Shown here: piece by piece, positions 9,101 to 16,477 of the stretch | Layout: every line of letters starts with the position of its first letter | Position numbering within the stretch: position 1 is the stretch's first letter | Assembly (NCBI GenBank): GCA_016795385.1 | Contig: JAEUHI010000063.1 | Location: forward strand, 1-62,185 | Direction of reading: 5' to 3' | DNA length: 62,185 nt | Source of the DNA: Verrucomicrobiales bacterium | GTDB lineage: Bacteria; Verrucomicrobiota; Verrucomicrobiia; Verrucomicrobiales; DEV007 | Position numbers and translations under genes: made by a program | Notes under the pieces: generated by a model | Databases searched by the model: none | What the model saw: only the letters and a program-made list of their open reading frames with translations | What the model was told of the DNA's origin: nothing

Positions 9101-11044
9101 ATGAATGTCCGCTCCGGCGTCGCTGTAGGTGCGGCCGATGAGCAGCACGGCGTCTTCCTTGTCGTTGTTGTCCGCATTGGGGCCGGGGTCGGTGCCATAG
9201 GGGCCGCTGTCCCGGGAATACGGGGTCATGTCCAATTGCACGGCGTGAAAGCCCTGCCCGTCGCGCCGCCAATCGACCTGCAGTCCATGGGGCAACCACG
9301 CCCCGGCGATGCCATTGGTCGGCAGCAGCCGGTAGTTCAGCCAGTATTTGTAGGCGGGCGTCAGGCCGGTGGGATCGGTCGCGGGCCGGTCGATCTTGAC
9401 CGCACGGGCCACGCCCGTGGTCATCGCGCCAAAGTCCGCGCTGGCGACATCATGACGATACAGGCGGAAGGTGCCGCTGGTGGTCGTGCTGACGATGTCA
9501 CCCGCGGCGGTCGTCAGCCAGTCGAGCCGGTTTTTGTCGCTGGCCGCGTAGTGGGCGCGACCCGCATCGAAGTCCCCCGGACCCGGCTGAGAGCCCATCA
9601 CGGCAAACTTGTGGCCATACTCGTTGCGTTCATCGTTGGCGACGTCTCCGGTGTAACCGCCGGGGTTCGAGTCGCCGCCGATGGGCGAGGGCGAGTCGGT
9701 CAACCAATAGCCGGAGTGGAACAGCCCGAGGTTGTGACCATATTCATGGGAGGCGGTGCGCACGGAGATTTCAAAGCGCAAGAGATGCGAGGCCTTGCCG
9801 CCGAGCTGGGCGATTCCCGCATAGGCAAAACCATTGCCCTGGGCGTTGGTGGCGGTGTTCGTGACAATGGTGAAAAAGTGGAAGTTGGCGTGATTCCAGG
9901 CCGGATTGGCCGCCAGCGCCGCCTCACGGGCATCGACGATCAGGGTGTTGAAATTGCCCACGTAATCACCGCCGTTTTTCGGCAGGGTGACCACGCTGGT
10001 GTAGGTGGTGGAGAGAGACGACTTGCCATACGAGTTCTCGAACCAGAAAGCCTCCGCCTCCGCCTGCCGTGCCTGTGCCGTGGCGAGTGTCACCGGTTCG
10101 TAGGTGGGCAGCTCGTCGGCAAAGCGGGCGCGGATATAGAGCATGGTCTTCGCGCCCTCCGTCCAAGGGGATGGCAGCGCCGGCGGCAGATCCTCCTCCT
10201 GCCCGGCCTGACCGCCCTGTCCATCCTGCATGGCAAGGGGAGAAAGGCCTGCCATTTCGCCCAGGGCCAGCTCCCGATAGGCGGGCAAGGCCTCGGGTCC
10301 CGGCACTTCCTCCGCCGCCCTCAGACGCTGCCGGGCGGACTCCAGCGCCGCCTCGGAATCCACTGCAAAGTGCCGCCGCCCCAGCTGGACCACCCTGCCC
10401 TCGTGTCCGAGATCCGCCGTTTCTTCCGCCGACAACTCGCGCAGCGGATCATCCCGCATCGCCATCACTTCATCGATGGCGATGCCATGCACCGAAAGCT
10501 TTTGCTTCGTCATCACCGTGGCCCGATGGCCGTATGCAAAGGCCCGCAGGCGACGTCCGTCCAAGTTCAGCCAGAGATGCCGCCAGGACCGCCCCTCCGG
10601 TCCGCCGCAAGCCTGCTCGACATCGAGGTCCGCGGTCCGGCTGACCGGAATCTCCAGCAAGGCCACGATGGGGGCGGGCAAGTCGCGCCGGAGGGCGTAC
10701 GGCACGGCTTCATCCAGTGCCGCCTCCGGATCGGACTGGATCAGCGCCTTCAACGCCTCTCTTCGCGCGTGCGCCAGAAGGAGTCCGTCGGCCAGATTTT
10801 CCTCGTGCCGGCCCGCCGACAGCCACGCGCCAAAGGCGGTCAGCGCATCCGCTCCCTCCGCCTTGGGCTGGCCGATGACGGCCGGATCACGCGGGGCCTC
10901 CGCCGGGGCCGGGACACGGACCTCGGGCGGATCGTTCGCCCGGTCCGCTCGTTCCTGCCAGATGACCCACGACCACACGGCGATCAATGGCGCGATCGCC
11001 ATCGCCAGACGGATCCAAGCCTGCCATCGCCCGGATTTCATCAC
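6164..11044 (-). CDS. Large exported metzincin-like protease with PKD, Ig-like and autotransporter-associated beta-strand repeats
   Basis: 1626 aa. A membrane/signal segment lies at about 11-30 (WIRLAMAIAPLIAVWSWVIW). A metallopeptidase-like region spans about 300-670, with the zinc motif HEYGHNLGLFH near 431 and a downstream VMG that could be the Met-turn, as in M11/gametolysin-like metzincins. Then come a PKD domain (about 675-765), a carboxypeptidase-regulatory-like domain (GRIHGRVTHAGRPVDGVLV, about 768-830), an Ig-like domain (about 855-935), a long series of autotransporter-associated repeats (GAGNLLLNNSTN, GAGALNISGGGA, SGANSYTGDT) to about 1520, and a C-terminal DDDDHDGIPNLIEYAL segment common in Verrucomicrobia. 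It probably acts outside the cell or on its surface. The sigma factor gene follows on the same strand 127 bp downstream. Confidence 0.85.
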   Translation of the reverse strand: MMKSGRWQAWIRLAMAIAPLIAVWSWVIWQERADRANDPPEVRVPAPAEAPRDPAVIGQPKAEGADALTAFGAWLSAGRHEENLADGLLLAHARREALKALIQSDPEAALDEAVPYALRRDLPAPIVALLEIPVSRTADLDVEQACGGPEGRSWRHLWLNLDGRRLRAFAYGHRATVMTKQKLSVHGIAIDEVMAMRDDPLRELSAEETADLGHEGRVVQLGRRHFAVDSEAALESARQRLRAAEEVPGPEALPAYRELALGEMAGLSPLAMQDGQGGQAGQEEDLPPALPSPWTEGAKTMLYIRARFADELPTYEPVTLATAQARQAEAEAFWFENSYGKSSLSTTYTSVVTLPKNGGDYVGNFNTLIVDAREAALAANPAWNHANFHFFTIVTNTATNAQGNGFAYAGIAQLGGKASHLLRFEISVRTASHEYGHNLGLFHSGYWLTDSPSPIGGDSNPGGYTGDVANDERNEYGHKFAVMGSQPGPGDFDAGRAHYAASDKNRLDWLTTAAGDIVSTTTSGTFRLYRHDVASADFGAMTTGVARAVKIDRPATDPTGLTPAYKYWLNYRLLPTNGIAGAWLPHGLQVDWRRDGQGFHAVQLDMTPYSRDSGPYGTDPGPNADNNDKEDAVLLIGRTYSDAGADIHFTPIAKGGSNPNEWIDVVVNIGTQGTNTAPQIQNFTVSKTTPATGELVNFSVNATDPNGDTLVYHWDVGDNTVQSGQLNLATRAKLWNTAGFYTVRVEVSDMKGGKATASATIQVGSPANTGRIHGRVTHAGRPVDGVLVRGGGVNAWTGSDGSYQLSGLAPGNVTVTAFKDGLTFAPRFGNPVSLTELNAFGIDFTANEPWSGGGAVAVIRPYHIELPVGFAVPFTAEAFDGSGNPVAFAPTWSVTGGGTISADGLFQAQSIGGPFTVTAQSGATSAIATVTVVAAASGPATNGTWTNASGGSWPVTGNWAGGPPGVVAGGAGFTADFSTLNPTADASVTLDGVRVMGGLVFADTATATAAGWTLAAGTGGSLHLAGANPTITVNALAAGKFASITAPLGGLNGFTKTGAGNLLLNNSTNPISGPVTLSAGNLQLNSTSLSRISRLTLQSGSLVIATTAADAVGGTLEFNGGTLQFNQSPAADYSPLFSTAPNQQYRFSVSASREVTFAANLSSSGGSLTKLNAGTLTLASANDYTGGTTLAAGTLVLGNAASLGTGALSITGASTLRAGGAFNVANALSIATGITGTLDTNGQNLTLSGAVNGAGQLVKTGAGALNISGGGASNTLSGDIQVQQGTLSNDNVTPNPGIQSLANMNGLITVSSGATFNFSQGFTASPLDNALILSGAGTGGLGALNLWRNATVTGPITLADDTTISKTFNTGTISNSITGTNRNLTLTTIGNTQPGLLVSGAIQLGSGGVTVASAGGTSVVTLSGANSYTGDTRVQTGTLRLTGAARIDDSAAVRIDAGAVLHLDFTGTDRVGALYLDGVSMSDGTYGSLSSTADHKSAFFLGNGILRVGPENDYSAWAASQVPPITGDPADDDDHDGIPNLIEYALADGGERGSMNGTLLTFVKRGAPYGGDLTYVIETSTTLSPGSWTAVATHAPSDLALPLTFDLAPGPGNPAKFARLRVLRNP

Positions 11045-11282
11045 CGGAGATCATCGCTCGATGACTGTTGGTAAACGGGGGAACGACGCGGGGAAGCGTC
11101 GAGAGGCGGCTTCGAGCCGCCTTCGCGCTGGGCGAGATTTGTCGTGGAGGCGACCATCATGCGAGGACTACGCCGGAGCATAGCGTTTCCGTCTCCGCAG
11201 GGAAGATTTTTCGTTGTCGGCTCGCGGACTTTTCGCGCGATTCTCCGAAGGGAAGATGCCTTTTTGAGCGTGGTTGAAACGC

Positions 11283-12254
11283 TCAGGATCTCCCGCCGCG
11301 ATCGAAGAGGACGAGGCTGTTGTGCGGGTTGAGCCGTTCCGGCTTGAAGTGGAACCAAGGCAGGATCTGGACGAACTTTTTCGCGCCGCATCCCGGAACA
11401 CGGCAGGGCTCCTTGTGCTTCGGGCATTGGTTGTAGTGACAGACCATGCCGAGGTATTGATCCGTGCCGGCATCGATGAGGTGCAGGCAAAAAAGGTGAT
11501 GGGCGATGGAGAGGTGGATGTCGTGATCGACGAGCTCGCTCACCAGTCGGGCGCAGGCCTTGCGCATCGCCTCGGCGCGGGCGGCATGGGTCACGCGGAG
11601 GGCGAGGTCGATGTTCTGGCATTCGTGATAGATCTTGATGCGGCGATGTCGCATACGGGCGAAACGGGGCACTTCCTTCCACAACGGCAGGGCGACGGAG
11701 CCGAAAAGAACGACCGACAGCACCTCCTCCATTTCACCGAGCTTCTTCGCGAGCAGGGTCGCGGCCTTGCGGAAATCGGACTGGCGGCGGAGCATGGCCA
11801 TGTCCTCCCCGTGGATCTCGCCATAGCTCGCCGGGGTGAAGATTTCGATCTCCTCGAGGCGTCGGCCGACTTCGCTGTACCAATCTTCGGGCTCGTCGTC
11901 GCTGCCAGGGACAAAACAGTGATCGCGCAGATAATCGTCCATCACTTCACCCGGGTCCCGCAGCAGCGAGTGTTCGGCGGGATGCTGCTGCTGGTCTTCC
12001 GGCGTGGCCTTTTCATCGACGGGATGGTATCGGCCGAGCTTTTCGAAGGCGAGATCCTCGACCCATTCGAGGAGGAGTCGGTTCTCCCCGGGCCGGCTTT
12101 GTTGGAATTCGGCCTCGATCCCCCCGGGGGTGAGACCGAGTTCCTCCGCGAGGAGTACGTGTCTTTCCGAGAGGAGGCCCTGATTTTTGAAAAATGCCCA
12201 CGCGGGCATCCGCTTCTTTCCTGGTCTCCGACGGCTCATGGATTCAGGGTGCAT
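11283..12254 (-). CDS. Hypothetical protein with nucleotidyltransferase-like motif and Cys/His cluster
   Basis: About 323 aa from the ATG at 12254 (MHPESMSRRRPGKKRMP); the ATG at 12239 is equally possible. The ORF extends much further upstream, but that part lies over the start of the divergent histidine kinase and looks non-coding. The middle contains VLSVVLFGSVALPLWKE, reminiscent of the GS motif of DNA polymerase beta-like nucleotidyltransferases. The expected acidic pair is not clear, so activity is uncertain. Near the C-terminus a cluster (HYNQCPKHKEPCRVPGCG) could bind zinc. No signal peptide. I do not recognise a named family. Confidence 0.6.
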   Translation of the reverse strand: MHPESMSRRRPGKKRMPAWAFFKNQGLLSERHVLLAEELGLTPGGIEAEFQQSRPGENRLLLEWVEDLAFEKLGRYHPVDEKATPEDQQQHPAEHSLLRDPGEVMDDYLRDHCFVPGSDDEPEDWYSEVGRRLEEIEIFTPASYGEIHGEDMAMLRRQSDFRKAATLLAKKLGEMEEVLSVVLFGSVALPLWKEVPRFARMRHRRIKIYHECQNIDLALRVTHAARAEAMRKACARLVSELVDHDIHLSIAHHLFCLHLIDAGTDQYLGMVCHYNQCPKHKEPCRVPGCGAKKFVQILPWFHFKPERLNPHNSLVLFDRGGRS

Positions 12255-12332
12255 AATAATGTGCTTCCCCCCGGGGTGCGAGCGCGGAGTGGAGGGATTT
12301 GCGGATGCGCGAAGACGTTCTCCATGGGATAA

Positions 12333-13754
12333 ATGGCTCCGGAATTGATGAAACAGCGCTCTTGCCTCCGAATTCCCGTGACATCCCTCCTCGCCGTGGC
12401 TGCGACGGGCATGGCGGAGGAGTCGTCTGCGCCACGGGGCGTGATGGCCGCGTCCGCAGGGTGGCCGGCGGCGCTCTGGGGCGTGTTGTTTGGGTTGCTG
12501 GTGGTCTGGGGTTTGCGGCTCCGTCGCATCGCAAGGTGCCAGGCCCTTGCCGCTGCCGAACTTGCCGATGCCCACAAAACGGCGCGGGCGAGTGAACAGC
12601 GCTGGAAGCTCCTTTTCGAGCAAAGCCCGCTCAGCGTGCAGATCTTCGATCCGGACGGTCAGACGAAACGCTTCAACGACTCCTGGCGGAAACTCTTCCG
12701 CCTCACCGACGAGCAGGGGCTCGCTTTCAACGTCCTGCAGGCGCCCGACCTGATTGAGTCAGGAGCGGTCAATCTCATTCGCAAAGCCTTCGAGGGAGAG
12801 GTGGTGCAGGTGCCTCCCGTGCCCTTTCCTGTCGCCACCGATCCGCCGGAGGTTCGTTGGATCGGGGGGCTCGTCTATCCGCTGAAGGACGCGGCCGGTG
12901 AAATCATCGAGGTGGTCGTGATTCATCATGACATCACGGAGATGAAGCGGGCCGAGCAGGCGATGTTGGAGATCAACGAGACTCTTGAAAAAAAGGTCGA
13001 GCAACGCACCGGCGAGCTGCAGGTCGCCCGCGCGGAGCTGGAGCGCGCTCTCGAGCACGAGCGGGAGCTCGGCGAGCTCAAATCGCGTTTCGTGACGATG
13101 GTGAGCCACGAATTCCGCACCCCGCTCGGCATCATCATGAGTGCGGTCGAACTGGTGCGCCATTATTCGGAGCGGCTGCCCGGCGAGGAGAAGGAGCGCC
13201 TCCTTCTCGAGATCCACACGAGCACGAAACACATGGGCGACCTCATGGAGCAGGTGCTTTTGTTAGGGCGTGCCGAGGCCGGGAAGGTCTCCTGTCATCC
13301 GCAGCCCATCGATCTCGAAAAGGCGGTCGGCCGGGTCGTGGCGCAGACGGAGGCCTCGTCGGGCGGGAAGTGTCCCATCGTCGTCGCGACGGACGGGGAT
13401 TTCGACCACGTGAGCCTCGACGAGGCGCTGCTCCGCCACATCCTTTTCAATCTGCTCGGAAATGCCGTGAAGTATTCGCCCGAGGATTCGGTGGTGACGC
13501 TGCGTCTTTCGCGCCGCGGGTCCGGCGTGCGCATCGAAGTGATCGACCGCGGCATCGGCATCCCGGAAAAGGACCTGCCCCATCTCTTCGAGACCTTCCA
13601 CCGCTGCTCGAATGTCGGCGAGATTCCCGGGACGGGACTCGGGCTCGTGATCGTGAAACGTTGTGCCGAACTGCACGGTGGCACGGTGGAGGTGGAAAGC
13701 GAGCCGGGTCAGGGTACCACCTTCACGGTCGATCTGCCGGGCGCCCATGGATGA
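12333..13754 (+). CDS. PAS domain sensor histidine kinase
   Basis: 473 aa. One membrane helix at about 44-62 (WPAALWGVLFGLLVVWGLRL) is followed by a PAS domain (about 88-205; LLFEQSPLSVQIFDPDGQ) and a coiled coil. The HisKA phosphoacceptor is in MVSHEFRTPLGI (His about 259). The HATPase has an N-box (NLLGNAVKYSPEDS), G1 (DRGIGIPEKDL), F (LFETF) and G2 (GTGLGLVIVKRC). All catalytic boxes are present. No response regulator lies nearby, so its partner is elsewhere. A start at 12348 is also possible. It is divergent from the nucleotidyltransferase-like gene and converges with the DMFA2-like gene. Confidence 0.9.
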   Translation: MAPELMKQRSCLRIPVTSLLAVAATGMAEESSAPRGVMAASAGWPAALWGVLFGLLVVWGLRLRRIARCQALAAAELADAHKTARASEQRWKLLFEQSPLSVQIFDPDGQTKRFNDSWRKLFRLTDEQGLAFNVLQAPDLIESGAVNLIRKAFEGEVVQVPPVPFPVATDPPEVRWIGGLVYPLKDAAGEIIEVVVIHHDITEMKRAEQAMLEINETLEKKVEQRTGELQVARAELERALEHERELGELKSRFVTMVSHEFRTPLGIIMSAVELVRHYSERLPGEEKERLLLEIHTSTKHMGDLMEQVLLLGRAEAGKVSCHPQPIDLEKAVGRVVAQTEASSGGKCPIVVATDGDFDHVSLDEALLRHILFNLLGNAVKYSPEDSVVTLRLSRRGSGVRIEVIDRGIGIPEKDLPHLFETFHRCSNVGEIPGTGLGLVIVKRCAELHGGTVEVESEPGQGTTFTVDLPGAHG

Positions 13755-13772
13755 CCGGACGGAGCGAGAGGA

Positions 13773-15209
13773 TCACTTCCCGAGCCGGTCGAGGATGTTT
13801 TTCGTGATCTGCATCACGGCGGGATCCTTTCCGGAGAGTCCATGCGCCCAGTCCGTCGATCCGGACGTGACGACGGTGCCGCCGCCTTCCGTCGTGTAGA
13901 GCCCGAGCACGGCGTTGCCGGCGTGATCGGGGCCGGGCCAGCGCTCATACCACCAGCTGTCGCCCGGAGCCCATTTCGCCGGAGCGGTGCCGAGGATGGT
14001 GAAAGTCTTTGGGGTCCCGTCGCGGTGGGTGGGGAATGGCAGGCCCTCGCGCCACTCGATCTCGCAGCCGTCGCACTCGTAGCCGACGATGCTGTCCTTT
14101 CCACCGAACTCCTGTCCCGCGGCGAGCCCGGTGTTTTCGAAGATCCAGTGATCGGGGCGGTGCACGGTGTAGGCACCGCTGCCGTCCATGAGCTGGCCGT
14201 GGCTCTTGTGATAGCCCCCATGGATGAAGCCGACCCCGGTCAGCGAGTTCTCGGTGCGGCCGACGAGGTGATGGCTCCATAACGTGGCGAGCGTGGGGAT
14301 CTTTTCGGCGGCGGAGGTGTAGAGCTCGTCCTGGTTGAACCATTGTTTCCAACAGAGGAAAGATCGCGTTTCGGGTTCCCAGCGGATCTGCCAGCAGCAG
14401 GTGTTGCCGGAGAAAAAGGCGACGTTGCCACCGGCCGCGGCGAAACCCTCGACGGTATCGCGCATTGGCGTCGACCAGTATTCATCATGACCCAGACTCA
14501 GGAGGAGTTTGTAAGGTTTCACGATCTCAGGCCGCAACTCGAGATCAAGATTCGTGGCGAAGTCGAGCGTGTAACCGTTCTCCTCCGCCCAGACGACGAA
14601 GGGCAACTCCCACTTTCCGTATTGCGAGGCGGGCGGCCGGTTCTCGGAGACGCGGTGGCCCTGCAATCCGGCGCGGCCGTGGTAGGCGTAGACGCTCGAC
14701 CCGCCCCAGTTGTTGTAGGCATTGTAGGTGTGGGTCGCGAGTTGCAGGAGGATCCTGCTGCTTTTCCCGGGCTCGGCGGGTCGCAGCACGAAGTAGCAGG
14801 TCGACTCCGCGGTGCGGCGGTTGCGCTGGGTGAAAGTGCCTCCGTTGTCGCTCACCTTCATCGTTACCTCGTAATAGCCGCTTTGCCATTCGGCGGGAAT
14901 GGGCAAGCGGAATCCGACCGGCCAGTGGCAGCCGTGCGAGGAGGCGTTGACGGGCACGGGATGTTCGAGCAGGCCCTCCAGCTTCGCCACTTCGTGGACG
15001 ACCTTCCGTTCTTTACCGACCCGGGTGATCGTGAGCGAGGCCACCGGGGAAGGGCTCGAGAGATGGAGCTGCAACTCATCGCCCGGCGCGTAGCTGACGT
15101 CTCCGGCATACCCTTCGATGTAGAGCGAGCGGCCCTCGTCGATGGCGGGGAGGGGTGAGTGCACGCCGAGAGAAATCGCGAAGGCGAGGAGGACAAAATG
15201 ACGTTGCAT
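13773..15209 (-). CDS. Exported N,N-dimethylformamidase beta-subunit-like (DMFA2) protein
   Basis: About 478 aa. The start at 15209 (MQRHFVLLAFAISLGVHSPL) gives a signal peptide; the longer ORF upstream covers the divergent promoter region. The sequence resembles the C-terminal domain of N,N-dimethylformamidase large subunits: NAYNNWGGSSVY, LLLSLGHDEYWS, VAFFSGNTCCWQIRWE and a C-terminal GSTDWAHGL. The family adopts a glutamine-amidotransferase-like fold. Export and the lack of a small subunit make real DMF hydrolysis unlikely, and the substrate is unknown. It is divergent from the gene at 15418. Confidence 0.75.
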   Translation of the reverse strand: MQRHFVLLAFAISLGVHSPLPAIDEGRSLYIEGYAGDVSYAPGDELQLHLSSPSPVASLTITRVGKERKVVHEVAKLEGLLEHPVPVNASSHGCHWPVGFRLPIPAEWQSGYYEVTMKVSDNGGTFTQRNRRTAESTCYFVLRPAEPGKSSRILLQLATHTYNAYNNWGGSSVYAYHGRAGLQGHRVSENRPPASQYGKWELPFVVWAEENGYTLDFATNLDLELRPEIVKPYKLLLSLGHDEYWSTPMRDTVEGFAAAGGNVAFFSGNTCCWQIRWEPETRSFLCWKQWFNQDELYTSAAEKIPTLATLWSHHLVGRTENSLTGVGFIHGGYHKSHGQLMDGSGAYTVHRPDHWIFENTGLAAGQEFGGKDSIVGYECDGCEIEWREGLPFPTHRDGTPKTFTILGTAPAKWAPGDSWWYERWPGPDHAGNAVLGLYTTEGGGTVVTSGSTDWAHGLSGKDPAVMQITKNILDRLGK

Positions 15210-15356
15210 GGAGTTGATCGTAGCGGGCCGGATGGTACATGACAATCGTTTGAAATCCCGCCATCGCGCTGGTGAAGAAGGTTGTGGTGGCATTAGCTCA
15301 CTTCGTTCCACGAGCCATCGGATCGTGGACGGGATTTGTAATCCCATTTTTGGTTG

Positions 15357-15362
15357 TATAAT
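15357..15362 (+). promoter_or_regulatory. Candidate -10 box (TATAAT) for the gene at 15418
   Basis: A perfect TATAAT lies 55 bp before the start codon in a locally AT-rich stretch. The -35 region at suitable spacing (around TTTGTA, 15335-15340) is weak, so this may be an extended or activator-dependent promoter. Confidence 0.5.
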
Positions 15363-15417
15363 AAGGCCGATTTCTCTCGCTCTATCCGAAGGCATCCCTC
15401 CCAATCAATCCTTCAAA

Positions 15418-16437
15418 ATGTCGAACCTCCGTCTCTGTTTTTTGGCAGCATCCGCTTCGTTATTCTGCCTTTCATCCTCCTGTTTGGGTGACATTTTTCA
15501 GGAGATCGGTGACGCCGGGGACCGCCCCGAGAAGGCTCTCGTGGTGCCTCCGGGAGTCAATCGTATCACCGGTTCCCTGAAACCCGGTTCGACCGGTTCG
15601 GGCGGCATCAATCCTGTCGATGTAGACCTCTACATTTTCTCCATGTTGTCGCGATCGGGGAGGTTTGAGATTCGTTTTCCATCGACGTCTGGCTTTGATA
15701 GACCGGGTTTGATCCTGTTCTACAAGACTTCGACCGGTTACATTTTTCTCGACCTCGCTCCGCAATCCCCCATTTTGGTGGATGCGACATTGATTCAGGG
15801 CGCTCTGCAAGGAACTTTCTGTCTTGCGGTCGGGGACCGTTCGATGATTCCCATCTACGCTGACGGGAAACCATTCTTTCCATTCGTGAGTCAGGGACCG
15901 ATCGTGCGAGTGGGTGTTCCGACCGAAGATCCTGATCCGACAACGGGCCAATCCTATGAGATCTTTTTCAATTTTCGAACCGAGGTTACAGGAGTCAATC
16001 TGACCGTGGGCGATCGCTTTTCACCGCTCTCCCAGAGGGGGGTGACCATGGCTAACAATCATGGCAAAGGGCAGACGATTTCGGTATCTGGACGTGATAA
16101 GGCTTTCTACAAGTTTCAGCTCCATCTTCATGACCAGAGTGGTCCGACTGCTCTTGAGATCGTCTTGCCCGGGAGCCTAGAGCTCCGAAGGGTTTGGAAT
16201 CGAAACGAGGGGAAAAACGTGACGGCTTCGTTCCTCGCCGGACGGTATTTCTCCGATCTTGAGTATGGCAACCTGGACAGTTTTACGGCCGTGGTCGGAC
16301 GGGATTCTCGTCCGACACGGCGATTCGCTTCGCCCTCCCGCCTACAAGTTCGCGAGAAGGTCTACACAAGAGCTTTTCTTGATTCAAAACCCCAATATCG
16401 TGATGTTGTTGGTACTGTCATCAACCTCAGGCCTTAA
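15418..16437 (+). CDS. Hypothetical exported protein
   Basis: 339 aa from the ATG at 15418 (MSNLRLCFLAASASLFCLSS), chosen because it gives a signal peptide; the ORF is open 70 codons further upstream but that region holds a promoter. The mature part appears beta-rich: it opens GDIFQEIGDAGDRPEKALVV and continues with SGRFEIRFPSTSGFDRPGLI. This resembles the pre-peptidase-like domains seen in exported proteins, but I cannot assign a family. It is less GC-rich than its neighbours. It converges with the PVC heme protein gene with only 40 bp between. Confidence 0.65.
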   Translation: MSNLRLCFLAASASLFCLSSSCLGDIFQEIGDAGDRPEKALVVPPGVNRITGSLKPGSTGSGGINPVDVDLYIFSMLSRSGRFEIRFPSTSGFDRPGLILFYKTSTGYIFLDLAPQSPILVDATLIQGALQGTFCLAVGDRSMIPIYADGKPFFPFVSQGPIVRVGVPTEDPDPTTGQSYEIFFNFRTEVTGVNLTVGDRFSPLSQRGVTMANNHGKGQTISVSGRDKAFYKFQLHLHDQSGPTALEIVLPGSLELRRVWNRNEGKNVTASFLAGRYFSDLEYGNLDSFTAVVGRDSRPTRRFASPSRLQVREKVYTRAFLDSKPQYRDVVGTVINLRP

Positions 16438-16477
16438 CCCACCCGGATCGGCTCCAAGCGGGTGAGCCCAAGCGGAT

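Noticed and set aside
7664..11074. Plus-strand ORF of 1136 aa
   Set aside because: Lies antisense to the metzincin/repeat protein, lacks any domain, and has the Arg/Gly/Ala/His bias of a GC-rich shadow frame.
12239..12623. N-terminal extension of the nucleotidyltransferase-like gene
   Set aside because: Runs antisense across the first 290 bp of the histidine kinase and has shadow-frame composition; the start at 12254 or 12239 is more credible.
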